Assembly: GCA_903924405.1 (NCBI GenBank)
Contig: CAIYBH010000047.1
Coordinates: 1 to 38,140, forward strand
Length of the DNA stretch: 38,140 bases
From: an uncultured Planctomycetaceae bacterium
GTDB taxonomy: Bacteria; Planctomycetota; Planctomycetia; Planctomycetales; Planctomycetaceae
Reading direction: 5' to 3'
The stretch's first letter is position 1. Each line of letters begins with the position of its first letter. The notes under the pieces are model-generated. The model did no database searches, had not been told where the DNA came from, and worked only from the letters and a program-made list of their open reading frames with translations. Shown piece after piece: positions 1 through 12,428 of this stretch. Made by a program: the position numbers and the translations under genes.

Positions 1-27
1 CTGCTCTACCAACTGAGCTACAGAGGA
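1..27 (-). tRNA. Partial tRNA, 5' part only (probably tRNA-Asn)
   Basis: Read on the minus strand, the first 27 bases of the window give a 7-nt acceptor strand TCCTCTG, then TA at positions 8-9, then a D arm GCTC/GAGC with loop AGTTGGTA. This is the 5' part of a tRNA; the anticodon and 3' half lie outside the window. The acceptor strand is the one typical of bacterial tRNA-Asn, which is the only basis for the amino-acid guess. The structural call is firm and the isotype is inference. Confidence 0.75.
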
Positions 28-435
28 ATCTTGTGTTGGGGTCGGAAAATTAGCGAGTGTTCCCAAGGGAATCAAGTCCGCTTTCAGGGGCTTTTGGTCG
101 CTTTTTCTTTCCTGCCAAATTTCTTCGGCAAACACTGCCACTGATATCAACCAAGTCAAGGGAACAGAACGCTGTCTCCGCACGCACCCGAACACCGACA
201 CCGCAGGGCTGCTTCCTCTCGGACCTGACCCGGTTTGGCTGGGTCCGCCGCGATTGGAGACAGCGTCTTGTTCCCCCGGATTGCAGTTCCAGTGGACAGA
301 CGCAAGGCGGAGCATTATCCCGGATCCGTTCCCGTTTGGCAAGCGAGTTCTCTGCGTTTGCGGCATCTTCCCCATTGTTTGATGCCAAATCGACACGATG
401 TTCTGCCGCTGGACACCGGATTGCGCCCAGCACCG
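28..435. other. Intergenic region, no gene seen
   Basis: This stretch lies between the partial tRNA and the stop codon of rsmB. Open frames exist on both strands, but their translations are Arg/Cys/Pro-rich with no family motif and look like chance frames in GC-rich DNA. I saw no hairpin followed by a T tract that could serve as the rsmB terminator. Confidence 0.5.
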
Positions 436-1935
436 TTATCGTGTGCGGATCAGCTTCGCCTGATAGGCCCCGTCCGCCGGGCTGCCCGGAAGGTGCTGCT
501 GCTGGCTCTCAAGGACAAGGCCGTCCATGGCTCCCAGCACCGTCGTGACGACTCCGGAGTTTTCTTCCGGTTCCAGACTGCAGGTGCTGTACACAATCCG
601 TCCTCCAATCCGGATTCGTTCCACTGCCTGAATCAGCAATCGAGTCTGAATCAGGATCAGTTCCTGCATTCCGGCCAGTGAAAATCGCCAGCGTGCTTCC
701 GGGCGACGATTCAGTACGCCGGTGTTGGAACATGGGACGTCCAGCAGGATGGCGTCAAATGGTCCGTCCGGCAGGCCACTGCCGTCTTTGCCAATCCGCA
801 GCGTCTGAATGGAGCTGAGGCCGAGTCGCTGGGCGTTCTGACGGATACGGTCCAGTCGCCCTTCCGCTATGTCACAGGCCAGTATGGTTGCGGCATCTCC
901 TGACAGTTCGGCGAGGTGTGTGGTCTTGCCGCCCGGGGCCGCACACATGTCCAGAATGCGTTCGCCCGGTGCTGGTGCCAGCAGTTCGGAGGCCGCCATG
1001 GCGGATTCGTCCTGAATACTCCACCAGCCCTGCTGGTACCCCGGCAGGCGTTCCAGTCGAGCCGGTGAGTCCAGTCGAAGGCTGCCCATGTGGCTGCCGG
1101 GGCTGACCTGACATTCCTCCGCCAGCAGTGCCTGCTGCACCTGAGCCTGGTCAGCTTTCAATTTGTTAATCCGCAGGGTGGTGATCGGAGCGGCGTTGAT
1201 CCATTGGCCCAGAGTCAGCAGTTGCTCGGGGGAAAAGCGACTGGCCCAGCGGGCTGCAAGGACGGTGGGAAGAGAGCATGCGTCGGCGAACCACCCGGTC
1301 CAGTCGCTGGCAGGGGCCGGAAGAATGTTTTCACTGAGGGCCAACCACTGACCGTCCGGGCCAGGGAGTGTGGAGGGCCCGGGGCCGTTCCCGGGTTGTT
1401 CAAGCACGAGGCGCCCAAGGCTGCGGAGTATGCCATTGACGAAGCCCGTCCAGCGGTCCCGTCCCAGCTGCCGGCAGAGTTGTACGGCAGAATCAACGGC
1501 CGCGTGTGGCGGCGTCCTGGCGAACAACAGTTGAAAGGCACCGATTCGCAGGATCTGCCAAAGTTCTGGTTCGGTCTGCGATCGTGGTCGTGTCAGGCGG
1601 GATTCAATCAGGCGGTCAAGCGTTCTCCGCCGACGCACGACGCCAGCGGCGATGTCGACGGCGAGGGCTCGTTCGGCAGAACGCAGTTGGTGGCGAGAGT
1701 CCAGTTCGCCGAGGATGTCCTGCAGAAAGCGTTCGTCCCGTTCGCATTCCTGGAGGGCGACCCAGGCAAGGATGCGGCCATTTTCAAAGGGTTCCGGTAT
1801 CCGGATCTCTTCTGGCTGGCGGGAGGATCCGTCGGTGCGGGAGCGATGCGAGTCGCCACTGCCCGTCTGCCACTGACGAATACGATCGTTTGTGTCCGAT
1901 TGCCGACCCCGCCCTGCTCGTTCGCGTCCGTTCAT
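436..1935 (-). CDS. rsmB: RsmB-type 16S rRNA (cytosine-5) methyltransferase
   Basis: This SAM-dependent RNA methyltransferase should form m5C in 16S rRNA (position 967 in E. coli). It has 499 aa: an Arg-rich, probably disordered N-terminus (1-50), a NusB-like RNA-binding domain (about 55-180) and a RsmB/NOP catalytic domain. Visible motifs are the SAM-binding motif [11 protein letters not shown] (329-338), motif [10 protein letters not shown] with Cys402, and motif [13 protein letters not shown] with Cys452, the usual nucleophile. The ATG at 1935 was chosen over an upstream in-frame start at 2001 because it forms an ATGA overlap with the aroA stop and is preceded by AGGAG at 7 nt spacing. It is therefore probably translated by coupling from aroA. 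The family call is very secure; the exact target base is inferred. Confidence 0.93.
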   Translation of the reverse strand: MNGRERAGRGRQSDTNDRIRQWQTGSGDSHRSRTDGSSRQPEEIRIPEPFENGRILAWVALQECERDERFLQDILGELDSRHQLRSAERALAVDIAAGVVRRRRTLDRLIESRLTRPRSQTEPELWQILRIGAFQLLFARTPPHAAVDSAVQLCRQLGRDRWTGFVNGILRSLGRLVLEQPGNGPGPSTLPGPDGQWLALSENILPAPASDWTGWFADACSLPTVLAARWASRFSPEQLLTLGQWINAAPITTLRINKLKADQAQVQQALLAEECQVSPGSHMGSLRLDSPARLERLPGYQQGWWSIQDESAMAASELLAPAPGERILDMCAAPGGKTTHLAELSGDAATILACDIAEGRLDRIRQNAQRLGLSSIQTLRIGKDGSGLPDGPFDAILLDVPCSNTGVLNRRPEARWRFSLAGMQELILIQTRLLIQAVERIRIGGRIVYSTCSLEPEENSGVVTTVLGAMDGLVLESQQQHLPGSPADGAYQAKLIRTR

Positions 1936-3221
1936 GTGGCAGCTCCTGAACACAGACGCAGAAGGTCCTGGAAGTAGTTCGGATAGGTCTTGGCGGTACA
2001 TTCGGGGTGCTGAATGCAGATTCCCGGTGCTCGCAGTCCCAGCAGAGAAAAGCTCATGGCCATGCGGTGGTCATCGTAGGTGTGAATCTCTGCTGGCTGA
2101 GGGTGACCAGGGTGGATGGTCAGCCCATCAGAATGTTCTTCGGCCTGGATTCCGGCACGTTGCAGTTCTGTGACGACTGCAGCGATGCGGTCGGTTTCTT
2201 TGTGACGCATGTGTCCTACGTTGCGAATTCGCGTGGGCGAATTCGCAAAGACTGCAACGGTCGACAGCGTCTGTGCTGTGTCGCTGATGGCGTTCATGTC
2301 GATGTCAATTCCATGGAGCGATCGCCCGGTGACGGTGACGCTGTCCATTCCCCAGGTCACTTCGCAGCCCATGCGCTGGAGCGCGTCCACGAAACCGACA
2401 TCACCCTGCAGCGCGTCGCGGGTCAGCCCCTGAACGGTCACGGTACCGCCAGTCACTGCGGCAACTCCGAAGAAATAGCTGGCCGCCGAGGCGTCGGGTT
2501 CGATGTCGTAGGTGTCGGCATGGTAAGGGTGCGGGGCAATCTGGAATTCTGACAGGTCTTCGGGGAATTCCACGATGGCTCCGAAGGACTGCATCATCTG
2601 CAGTGTCATGGTGACGTACGGCTGCGAGACGAGTTCGCCAACGACTTTGACCTGAACCGCGTCACGACAGGCGGGCGCGGCCATCAACAGGCTGCTGAGA
2701 AACTGACTGCTGATACTGCCGGCGATGGTGGTCGTGCCACCGGTCATCTGCCCCTTCGTCCCCTGAACCAGGACCGGGGGACAGTCGGTGCCGGGAAGTT
2801 CGAATTCCACGGATGCTCCGAGTGGTCGTAACGCCTGTACGAGGTCACCAATCGGTCGCTGCCGCATACGTGCGACTCCGTCAAGCCGATAGGTGCCGCG
2901 GCCAAGAGCACACAATGACGTGAGAAAGCGGATGCTGGTGCCGCTGTTCTCAAGCCAAAGGTCTGCCTGCGTTGCGGGGATGTGTCCCGCCTGCCCATGG
3001 ACTGTGCAGGTGCAGGTGGTAAGGTCCTGTTCCACGGTAAAACCCATACGCCGCAGGCTGTCGACCATCACTCGGGTGTCCTGGCTGTCAAGGACGCCGG
3101 TGAGCCGGGTCGGTCCGTCGGCCAGTGCTGCCAGAACCATGGCGCGGTTTGTCAGGCTTTTGGATCCCGGTGGTCGAATTGTTCCACAGACCGGGCCGGA
3201 AACGGGGGTGATCTGGAGCAT
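1932..3221 (-). CDS. aroA: 3-phosphoshikimate 1-carboxyvinyltransferase (EPSP synthase)
   Basis: This enzyme joins shikimate-3-phosphate and phosphoenolpyruvate to give EPSP, the sixth step of the shikimate pathway to aromatic amino acids. The 429 aa match the usual family length. Visible motifs are [10 protein letters not shown] (17-26; Lys21, Ser22 and Arg26 bind substrate), NSGTSIRF (92-99), QRPIGDL (121-127), the catalytic Asp314 in [13 protein letters not shown] (341-345) and DDHRMAMS (383-390). The ORF is open to 3302, but the ATG at 3221 places the substrate motif about 17 residues in, as in the family; neither start has a clear Shine-Dalgarno sequence. rsmB follows with an ATGA overlap. 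Whether the enzyme is glyphosate-sensitive cannot be told from sequence alone. Confidence 0.94.
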   Translation of the reverse strand: MLQITPVSGPVCGTIRPPGSKSLTNRAMVLAALADGPTRLTGVLDSQDTRVMVDSLRRMGFTVEQDLTTCTCTVHGQAGHIPATQADLWLENSGTSIRFLTSLCALGRGTYRLDGVARMRQRPIGDLVQALRPLGASVEFELPGTDCPPVLVQGTKGQMTGGTTTIAGSISSQFLSSLLMAAPACRDAVQVKVVGELVSQPYVTMTLQMMQSFGAIVEFPEDLSEFQIAPHPYHADTYDIEPDASAASYFFGVAAVTGGTVTVQGLTRDALQGDVGFVDALQRMGCEVTWGMDSVTVTGRSLHGIDIDMNAISDTAQTLSTVAVFANSPTRIRNVGHMRHKETDRIAAVVTELQRAGIQAEEHSDGLTIHPGHPQPAEIHTYDDHRMAMSFSLLGLRAPGICIQHPECTAKTYPNYFQDLLRLCSGAAT

Positions 3222-3311
3222 GGCGTTTCGGGTGTCGGGGGTTAGAAGTCCACGTGGACGATGACAGAAAGCATTGAGGCACGCGGCGTGTGAACGCTGC
3301 ACCGGTCAGCG

Positions 3312-3353
3312 AAAAAAAGGACCCGGCAGTTCGAATTTCGAAGTGCCGGGTCC
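3312..3353 (-). terminator. Intrinsic terminator of ilvC
   Basis: A perfect 10-bp stem, GGACCCGGCA (3319-3328) against TGCCGGGTCC (3344-3353), closes a 15-nt loop. On the minus strand it is followed directly by seven T residues (3318-3312). It lies 44 nt past the ilvC stop and upstream of aroA, so ilvC and aroA are probably separate transcription units. Confidence 0.9.
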
Positions 3354-3397
3354 GTGAGTCGTGCGGTGCAGATCACGACAGCCGCAAGGGCTGACGT

Positions 3398-4402
3398 TCA
3401 GACTTCCTTAGAGGCAATCCAGCTCATCATCTTGCGCAGCTGCTTGCCAACTTTTTCGATCTGATGATTGCGTTCGCGGCGACGAGTTGCCTGGAAGGAC
3501 GGCGTGCCGGCCTTATTTTCCAGGAGCCAGTCGCGGGCAAACTGTCCGGTCTGGATTTCGCTGAGAATCTTTTTCATTTCCAGCTTGGTCTGTTCGGTGA
3601 CGATGCGAGGACCGCGGGTGTAGTCGCCGAATTCTGCGGTGTTCGACACGCTGTAACGCATGTAGTTCAGGCCGCCCTGATAGAACAGGTCCACGATCAG
3701 TTTCAGTTCGTGCATGCATTCGAAGTAGGCCATTTCAGGCTGGTAGCCTGCTTCGACCAGAACTTCGAAAGCTGTCTTAACGAGGGCACTGACACCGCCG
3801 CAGAGAACAACCTGTTCGCCGAACAGGTCCGTTTCGGTTTCTTCTGCGAAGGTGGTTTCGATCACACCACCGCGAGTCCCGCCGATCCCCTTGGCATAAG
3901 CCAGGGCCAGCTGTCGGGAGGTTTCGGAAGCACCGTCGCTGAGAGCGATCAGGGTGGGAACTCCACCGCCTTTTTCGTACTCGCTGCGGACAAGGTGGCC
4001 GGGGCCCTTGGGAGCCACGAGGGCGCAGTCCACGCCGCGTGGGGGCTGAACCTGGCCGAAGTGGATGTTAAAGCCGTGTGAGCACATCAGCAGGTTGCCC
4101 GGCTTGAGATGCGGGCGAATGTCATTGCGGTAGACGTCACCCTGGAGTTCGTCCGGCAGGAGGATGTTGATCAGATCGCCTTTTTCGGCGGCTTCGGCAG
4201 CGGACACGGGCTTGAAGCCGTGGCTGATTGCCAGATCATAGTTGGGACCACCGGGGCGCTGTCCGACGAGGACATTGCAGCCGCTGTCGCGCAGATTCTG
4301 AGCCTGAGCGTGGCCCTGACTTCCGTAACCGATAATCGAGATCGTTTTGCCCTTCAGATGACTGAGATCGGCATCGTCTTCGTAATAAACCTTGACCGCC
4401 AT
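3398..4402 (-). CDS. ilvC: Ketol-acid reductoisomerase, class I
   Basis: This enzyme carries out the isomerisation and NADPH-dependent reduction of acetolactate or acetohydroxybutyrate in valine, leucine and isoleucine synthesis. It has 334 aa, the length of the short (class I) bacterial form. Visible are the dinucleotide-binding GYGSQGHAQ (25-33), the cofactor-specificity region starting VGQRPGG (46-52), PKGPGH (131-136), and the Mg-binding acidic residues Asp192 and Glu196 in TDLFGEQ and Glu228 and Glu232 in FECMHELKL. The C-terminal knotted domain is complete. The frame is open to 4579, but the ATG at 4402 fits the family N-terminus and has AGGA 9 nt upstream. A strong terminator follows the gene. 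Confidence 0.96.
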   Translation of the reverse strand: MAVKVYYEDDADLSHLKGKTISIIGYGSQGHAQAQNLRDSGCNVLVGQRPGGPNYDLAISHGFKPVSAAEAAEKGDLINILLPDELQGDVYRNDIRPHLKPGNLLMCSHGFNIHFGQVQPPRGVDCALVAPKGPGHLVRSEYEKGGGVPTLIALSDGASETSRQLALAYAKGIGGTRGGVIETTFAEETETDLFGEQVVLCGGVSALVKTAFEVLVEAGYQPEMAYFECMHELKLIVDLFYQGGLNYMRYSVSNTAEFGDYTRGPRIVTEQTKLEMKKILSEIQTGQFARDWLLENKAGTPSFQATRRRERNHQIEKVGKQLRKMMSWIASKEV

Positions 4403-4590
4403 TCGTCCGAATCCTGTGAGACTGTCAAAAAGTGGGTGATAACATGCGACCTCCGGAAGATACCGGAAGAATTGCTTTTCGCGCGGAAAGTCCTGAGTGA
4501 AGCTGTCAGATTTGCCTGCAACCTGGCTGCACTTCAGGCAGAATCGTTGCATTGAACAATGCTGAGGCTGTGAAAACAAGCGAGTGAGGC

Positions 4591-4625
4591 AATTCCCCGT
4601 CAGGCCTGGCCAATTCCGGGGAATT
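4591..4625 (-). terminator. Hairpin downstream of the DUF1553 gene (possible weak terminator)
   Basis: AATTCCCCG (4591-4599) pairs perfectly with CGGGGAATT (4617-4625) around a 17-nt loop. It starts 27 nt past the stop of the minus-strand DUF1553 gene. No T tract follows it on either strand, so intrinsic termination is doubtful; it could instead be a processing or Rho-related structure. Confidence 0.35.
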
Positions 4626-4651
4626 TCGTGCGTGAAACAATGTCTTTCGGG

Positions 4652-7759
<3,108 letters not shown>

Positions 7760-8434
7760 AGGAGTGGCAGGATTTTCAGGAGGGAAATGACGGGGCCGGT
7801 GATCACCAACGCGGCGTCCGCGCAAACATCCAGGCGTGGAAACGACACATTGTGATGACAGACACATAAAACGCAGGCACCCACGGCCGAAGTTGCCGGC
7901 TGTTCCGGAACTGGTTGCCGATGCGGGAGGACGTTGCCTGCGAGGTTTACACGCCAGAACTATACGCTCTGCTGTGACAAATGGTGAAGAATCCGGAGGG
8001 GAAGTCAAGGGACATTCGCGTGTATTGGGGGTGAGGTGCCGTTTTAACAGTCTGGTGAAAAAAGTGTCGCGGAATCCACGGGCTGGATTGTTCGGAATTG
8101 TGGATTTTGACGTCCCCTACTGCTGTTCAGCGACGGTGTCTGAGTTGGTCTGTGGGGGGAGATGCTGTCGACATGAGTCCGAGTTTTCTGATCGGGCGTG
8201 TTTGGCGATGAGGCTGCTGTTGCGGCGACTCGGGGCAGACTTCGTGGTTGGCGAAGCGCGAGACCATTGGCTCGAGCTGGAGGCCACGGAGCCTGTTTTT
8301 TGGGAGATTTCGGGGAATAGTCCCGGAGAGTAACGGAGGAAACTGAACCCCCTGCACTAAGATCTCGCGGTGAACCCGTGGAAGAACGCGCTGTTTCCCT
8401 TCAGAAAATGCGCTTGATTTTTCGGGAAATGTAT

Positions 8435-8450
8435 TGGCACAGAATATGCT
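8435..8450 (+). promoter_or_regulatory. Sigma-54 (-24/-12) promoter of glutamine synthetase
   Basis: The sequence TGGCACAGAATATGCT fits the RpoN consensus TGGCACR-N4-TTGCW at every defined base except one (ATGC for TTGC). The invariant GG (8436-8437) and GC (8448-8449) are separated by exactly 10 nt. Transcription would start near 8461, giving a leader of about 325 nt before the ATG at 8786. Sigma-54 control of glutamine synthetase is a known theme in nitrogen regulation, which supports the call. No convincing NtrC-type enhancer was seen upstream. Confidence 0.6.
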
Positions 8451-8490
8451 GTTTTTCCACGCATCGGCTGTTTCCACCAGGCAGAACCGA

Positions 8491-8515
8491 GAGTTGCATA
8501 AAAAACGGGCAACTC
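8491..8515 (+). other. Hairpin in glutamine synthetase leader
   Basis: GAGTTGC (8491-8497) pairs perfectly with GCAACTC (8509-8515) around an 11-nt A-rich loop. It lies about 30 nt after the predicted sigma-54 start site. No T tract follows, so it is not a simple terminator. A regulatory role is only inferred from its position, and it matches no riboswitch class I recognise. Confidence 0.35.
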
Positions 8516-8785
8516 AGTCTGCTGGAAAGGCAATCAGGCAACGGGGGCTGCAGTGCACTGTGGTCTGAGGTGCTGGGAAGCGTTGAGGTCCTGGAAGGGT
8601 TTCTTGACCAGTCGTCTGTGTAAGGCGTCACCCTTTGGACAGTGCCGACAAGGCTTTGGCGACAGGAAGCCGATTGGGGCGGATGTGCAGGTGTTGGCGG
8701 TGGTCGAAATTGACTACTGCTGACCGCGCAATGTTTGCTCGACAGTCTGTCGTGAATTGATCATCAGCGGGAGGAGTTAGCGAAC

Positions 8786-9802
8786 ATGGCGAAGAAATCA
8801 AAGCTCGAGTACATCTGGCTGGACGGAACGAAGCCCACGCAGGTTCTGCGTTCCAAGACGAAGATCGTGAAGGACTTCGGCGGCACGCTGGAAGAATGCC
8901 CGGTATGGTGTTTTGACGGCAGTTCAACCAATCAGGCGCCGGGCGGATCGTCCGACTGTCTGCTGCAGCCAGTGGCGATCTTCACGGATCCGGGGCGTCT
9001 GGACGGTTTTCTGGTGATGTGCGAAGTGCTGAATCCGGACAGTTCGATGCACGATTCCAACGGTCGCGCCACGATTGATGACGACGACGATGATTTCTGG
9101 TTTGGCTTTGAGCAGGAATACTTCCTGTGGGATCGTGAGACAAACCTGCCGCTGGGCTTCCCGGTTGGTGGTTACCCGTCTCCCCAGGGCCCGTACTACT
9201 GCTCGGTCGGTGCGAAGAATGCATTCGGTCGTGAGATCATTGAAGAGCATCTGGACCTGTGCCTGCAGGCCGGGTTGAACGTCGAAGGCATCAACGCCGA
9301 AGTGGCGACCGGTCAGTGGGAATTCCAGGTGTTCGCGAAGGGTGCGAAGCGGGCCGGGGACGAAGTCTGGGTGGCTCGTTACATCCTCGAGCGGACAGCC
9401 GAGAAGTACAACGTGTCGATCAACTGGCATTGCAAGCCGCTGGGTGATTCGGACTGGAACGGTTCGGGCATGCACGCCAACTTCTCCAACACGGTTCTGC
9501 GAACCTGTGGCAGCAAGGAAACCTACGAGAAGATCTGCAACGCGTTTAGTCCGCGTATCAAAGAGCATATTGCTGTTTACGGTGCGGACAATCACATGCG
9601 TCTGACCGGCAAGCATGAAACTCAGTCGATCGACAAGTTCAGCTTTGGTGTTTCGGACCGCGGTGCATCGATTCGTATTCCAGTGGCAACTGTCACCAAC
9701 GGCTGGAAGGGCTGGCTGGAAGACCGTCGTCCGGCCTCCAATGCGGATCCTTACAAGGTTGCATCTGAGATCATTCGAACAGTGCGTTCCGTGAAGGTCT
9801 GA
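8786..9802 (+). CDS. Glutamine synthetase, type II (eukaryotic-type)
   Basis: This enzyme makes glutamine from glutamate, ammonia and ATP in the cytosol. At 338 aa it is the short GSII form, not the 450-470-aa GSI usual in bacteria. It has an N-terminal beta-grasp domain with FDGSST (43-48), then the catalytic domain with FGFEQEYF (106-113, metal-binding Glu109 and Glu111), NAEVATGQWEF (170-180), NGSGMHANFS (225-234) and a C-terminal EDRRP motif. A run of six Asp (98-103) precedes the first catalytic motif. The start is fixed by AGGAG at 8772-8776. The gene stands alone between a sigma-54 promoter and a strong terminator, consistent with nitrogen-responsive single-gene expression. The type assignment is based on length and motifs and is secure. 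Confidence 0.95.
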   Translation: MAKKSKLEYIWLDGTKPTQVLRSKTKIVKDFGGTLEECPVWCFDGSSTNQAPGGSSDCLLQPVAIFTDPGRLDGFLVMCEVLNPDSSMHDSNGRATIDDDDDDFWFGFEQEYFLWDRETNLPLGFPVGGYPSPQGPYYCSVGAKNAFGREIIEEHLDLCLQAGLNVEGINAEVATGQWEFQVFAKGAKRAGDEVWVARYILERTAEKYNVSINWHCKPLGDSDWNGSGMHANFSNTVLRTCGSKETYEKICNAFSPRIKEHIAVYGADNHMRLTGKHETQSIDKFSFGVSDRGASIRIPVATVTNGWKGWLEDRRPASNADPYKVASEIIRTVRSVKV

Positions 9803-10149
9803 TGCGTTCCGAACTGATGTTGCCATCGGTTTGTGATTCGCTGCCTTTGTTGGGCGTCTTTTTCCAGTCGCTCCTTAACTTCGGTACCGCTGACGTTGTT
9901 GCAGCGGCTGGATATGGGAGTCACTGCTGATCGTTGGAGCAATCCCTCGGTCAATCCTCCCGGGCTGTTCGGTGTTTACACTGAACAGCTTTTTTTTATT
10001 TGCCTGGGTAAGCAGTCGCCGGTTGTGGGTGATCGGTCGTCGCAGGGCGCGGGATCGGTTGAGGAGGAGGCTTGCGCTTGCGGGGAGTTGCTGCGGCTGA
10101 CGTGGACGTTTGCCGTGCCGATGGCGGTGTGCGTTTGTGCCACAGGCGT
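9803..10149. other. Intergenic region between convergent genes
   Basis: This stretch separates the ends of the glutamine synthetase and kinase genes, which converge. It contains the plus-strand terminator at 9964-9997. Nothing else could be supported, and no matching terminator for the kinase was found. Confidence 0.5.
9964..9997 (+). terminator. Intrinsic terminator of glutamine synthetase
   Basis: An 11-bp stem (one G-T pair), GCTGTTCGGTG (9964-9974) against CACTGAACAGC (9979-9989) with a TTTA loop, is followed by eight T residues (9990-9997). It lies about 160 nt past the stop codon of the glutamine synthetase gene. Confidence 0.9.
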
Positions 10150-11895
10150 TTAGAACAGAGCGTCAAGCAGGTCGGGGCGAAGCAGGGCGAGTGCGACAGC
10201 GGCGACGAGAAGCAGGATCAGGACGAGGAATGTCCACAGCAGAGTTTTCCGGGGACGTCCGGTGACGGCTGGCTGGGCTGCGTGGAGCAGGGTCACCTGC
10301 AGTTGACGACCAAAGCGGAGTACGCTGCCATGATTCAGCCGGGCACGCTTGCAGGGGTGTTGGTTCAGCAGCGTGGGGCACTCTGTGGATTCGTGCAGGT
10401 AGTGCCAACTGCCGTTGAGGTAGTCAATTCTGCCGTGTAGTTCGTCGATGCCCTCCCCGCTGAGCTGAATGTCTGAGCCGGGCTTTTTACCGACACTATT
10501 TCGGGCGCGCAGCAGTGGCTGGTCTTCCTTTCTCCCGGTGATTCTGAGTGTCCAGCCGAGGGGCGGTTGTGAAGTCGGCTGGTTGACGGAGGTGGCACCG
10601 GAGCGTGGTCCTGTTTCTGAAGCGGGAGCAGTGGGCGTGGCTGGCTTGCGGCGGATTTCGGGGGCGTGAGTTCGAGCTGCCGGAGTCTCGGCGGCGGAAA
10701 AGCTGTCCGCGCTGCTGATTTCAAGGCCTTCCGTGCGGAGCCAGTCGGCTGTGTTGGAGATCGAAGATCGCGGAGCACTGGATTTGCGCGGGGCCGCTTC
10801 AGCCCGTGCTTTGGCTTGCCGAGCTCGCAGGGTGATCAGTTCACGAAAGTCGAACTGAATTGATTTTCGAACCGCAAACGGGCGGAGTGCTTCGGCGACT
10901 TCAGCAGCGGTTTGATATCGTCGGGCCGGATCTTTCTCGAGCATCCGCTGAATGATCGCGCCGACCTCAGGGGGAATGTCAGGTTTCAGTTCACAGACGT
11001 TGCGAGCGGGGCGGGTTCGCTGCGCTTCAAGTTTGGCTTTGTTTGACTTGTCGGGGAACGGGACTTTTCCTGTGAGCGCAACAAACAGAGTGGCGCCGAG
11101 GCTGTAGACATCAGCACGCAGATCCACTTTGCGACTGTCGAGCGATTGTTCGGGTGAGATGTAGTCCGGTGTGCCGAGGCAGTCATGGCCAAACACCATC
11201 GACAGTGAGAATTCATCGTCCGATGTGTCGGCAATCATGGCGAGTCCGAAGTCGAGAACGCGCGCCAGACCGGAGCTTTCCACGAGGAAGTTGGCCGGTT
11301 TGATGTCCCGGTGGATGATTCCCGCCTGATGGGCGGCGTGAAGGGCTTCGGCGGCCTGCAGTCCAATGTCGCAGGCCATGGAGTATTTCAGTGGTCCATG
11401 CAGGGCGACCAGTTCGTGCAGACTGATGCCGCGGACAAGGTCCATGACGAGGTAGTGTACCGCTCCTGTTGAGGCGAGCCGATGCGTTCGGATGATTCCA
11501 GGGTGGTGAATTTTCATGCCCGCAGCGGCTTCCAGTTTCAGTCGAGCCAGCATACCGGCATCCAGAGCATGCTCTGTCGACAGCACCTTCAACGCCACCT
11601 TGCGTTCCCCGGTTGGTTCTTCCGCGATGTAGACACAACCCATCCCTCCGAATCCGAGCACTTCGCGGATGCGGTAGCCATCGACGACCAGTCCCCTGTA
11701 ACGTCCCTCCAGAAGACGCTCTGCCTGAAACGGAGTTAATACACGCTCTGTCACCAGCAGCTCGGCAATCTGCTGGGGGGACTGTGTTTGGGGCAGGCCA
11801 TATCGCTGGCCGACGCGCTGACACTGCTCCTGTGTCAACAGGCCGCTTTTTTCCAGCAGCTTAAAGAAATCGGTACCGGTCACCGGTGCCTGCAT
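10150..11895 (-). CDS. Membrane-anchored Ser/Thr protein kinase with FHA domain
   Basis: This 581-aa Hanks-type kinase starts with an N-terminal helical segment ending TPFQAERLLEGR (54-65), frequent before planctomycete kinases. The catalytic domain (about 73-340) has glycine loop GFGGMG (81-86), Lys103 in VALKVL, HRDIKPAN (195-202, catalytic Asp197), DFGLA (215-219) and SPEQ in place of APE (247-250). A Ser/Ala/Pro-rich linker (345-445) leads to an FHA phosphothreonine-binding domain (about 449-538, with SVGKKPGSD and HGRI) and one C-terminal membrane helix (551-572). All key catalytic residues are present, so it should be active. The single C-terminal helix implies a tail-anchored protein with the kinase and FHA parts in the cytosol. 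Substrates are unknown, and the neighbours give no clue. Confidence 0.93.
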   Translation of the reverse strand: MQAPVTGTDFFKLLEKSGLLTQEQCQRVGQRYGLPQTQSPQQIAELLVTERVLTPFQAERLLEGRYRGLVVDGYRIREVLGFGGMGCVYIAEEPTGERKVALKVLSTEHALDAGMLARLKLEAAAGMKIHHPGIIRTHRLASTGAVHYLVMDLVRGISLHELVALHGPLKYSMACDIGLQAAEALHAAHQAGIIHRDIKPANFLVESSGLARVLDFGLAMIADTSDDEFSLSMVFGHDCLGTPDYISPEQSLDSRKVDLRADVYSLGATLFVALTGKVPFPDKSNKAKLEAQRTRPARNVCELKPDIPPEVGAIIQRMLEKDPARRYQTAAEVAEALRPFAVRKSIQFDFRELITLRARQAKARAEAAPRKSSAPRSSISNTADWLRTEGLEISSADSFSAAETPAARTHAPEIRRKPATPTAPASETGPRSGATSVNQPTSQPPLGWTLRITGRKEDQPLLRARNSVGKKPGSDIQLSGEGIDELHGRIDYLNGSWHYLHESTECPTLLNQHPCKRARLNHGSVLRFGRQLQVTLLHAAQPAVTGRPRKTLLWTFLVLILLLVAAVALALLRPDLLDALF

Positions 11896-12428
11896 GGAAC
11901 ATGCCCTGTTGTGATGCCAAGTTGGCTTTCAATGTCCTGCCGCTGCCCTGGAACGGCTGATCTGGTTGTTGAGCCCTGAACTGTGCAGATTTCTGAACCC
12001 GTTCCGGAAAACGCAGTGACAACACGACCTGCGATTTCCGGACGACAGAAAATTGTACGGCGGTTGTGACGACCCCGTGGCCCTGACAACCCCGGGAAAA
12101 CAATGCGACCGGGCGTGAATAACCCGCCCGCACCCAGTCGCTGCAGACTTCGCATGTGAAGCGTATCAGCTGAACGCCGGTTTTGGAAATCAGTGTCCGG
12201 GAAGGGGCGGTAGGCGGCGTCGAATCTTTTCGCTGCAATTGCTGTGGCCGCGAGAGCGATGCGATGCAAAGCTGGGACGTCCAAAGCGTTGTTCAGTAAC
12301 CTCAGCGATGATGGTCTTTGCGATCGCAACGGGGAAACGAGGGAACTCGCAGGTACAGAGCGAGTCGCGATTCGTGGCTGACTGAACGTCGTTTCGCTGG
12401 TTCGTCCGGTTACTGATGCCCTGCGAGG
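11896..12428. other. Intergenic region, nothing recognised
   Basis: This 533-nt gap lies upstream of the kinase and downstream of the methyltransferase gene. Overlapping minus-strand frames here translate into Arg-rich sequence without motifs. No convincing promoter, terminator or RNA structure was seen. Confidence 0.45.

Larger units (their letters stand above)
7760..8785. other. Intergenic region carrying the glutamine synthetase promoter and leader
   Basis: This 1-kb gap separates the divergent DUF1553 and glutamine synthetase genes. Its open frames have no recognisable protein features. The supportable contents are a sigma-54 type promoter (8435-8450), a leader hairpin (8491-8515) and the Shine-Dalgarno sequence AGGAG (8772-8776). 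Confidence 0.6.

Noticed and set aside
50..433. 127-codon minus-strand open frame downstream of rsmB
   Set aside because: It is rich in Arg and Cys without motifs, and likely a chance frame in GC-rich intergenic DNA.
1090..1977. Long plus-strand open frame opposite rsmB
   Set aside because: It lies wholly antisense to rsmB, has no family motif, and mirrors the GC-rich codon pattern of the real gene.
8924..9826. 300-codon minus-strand open frame opposite glutamine synthetase
   Set aside because: It is antisense to a gene with complete GSII motifs, and its translation shows no recognisable domain.
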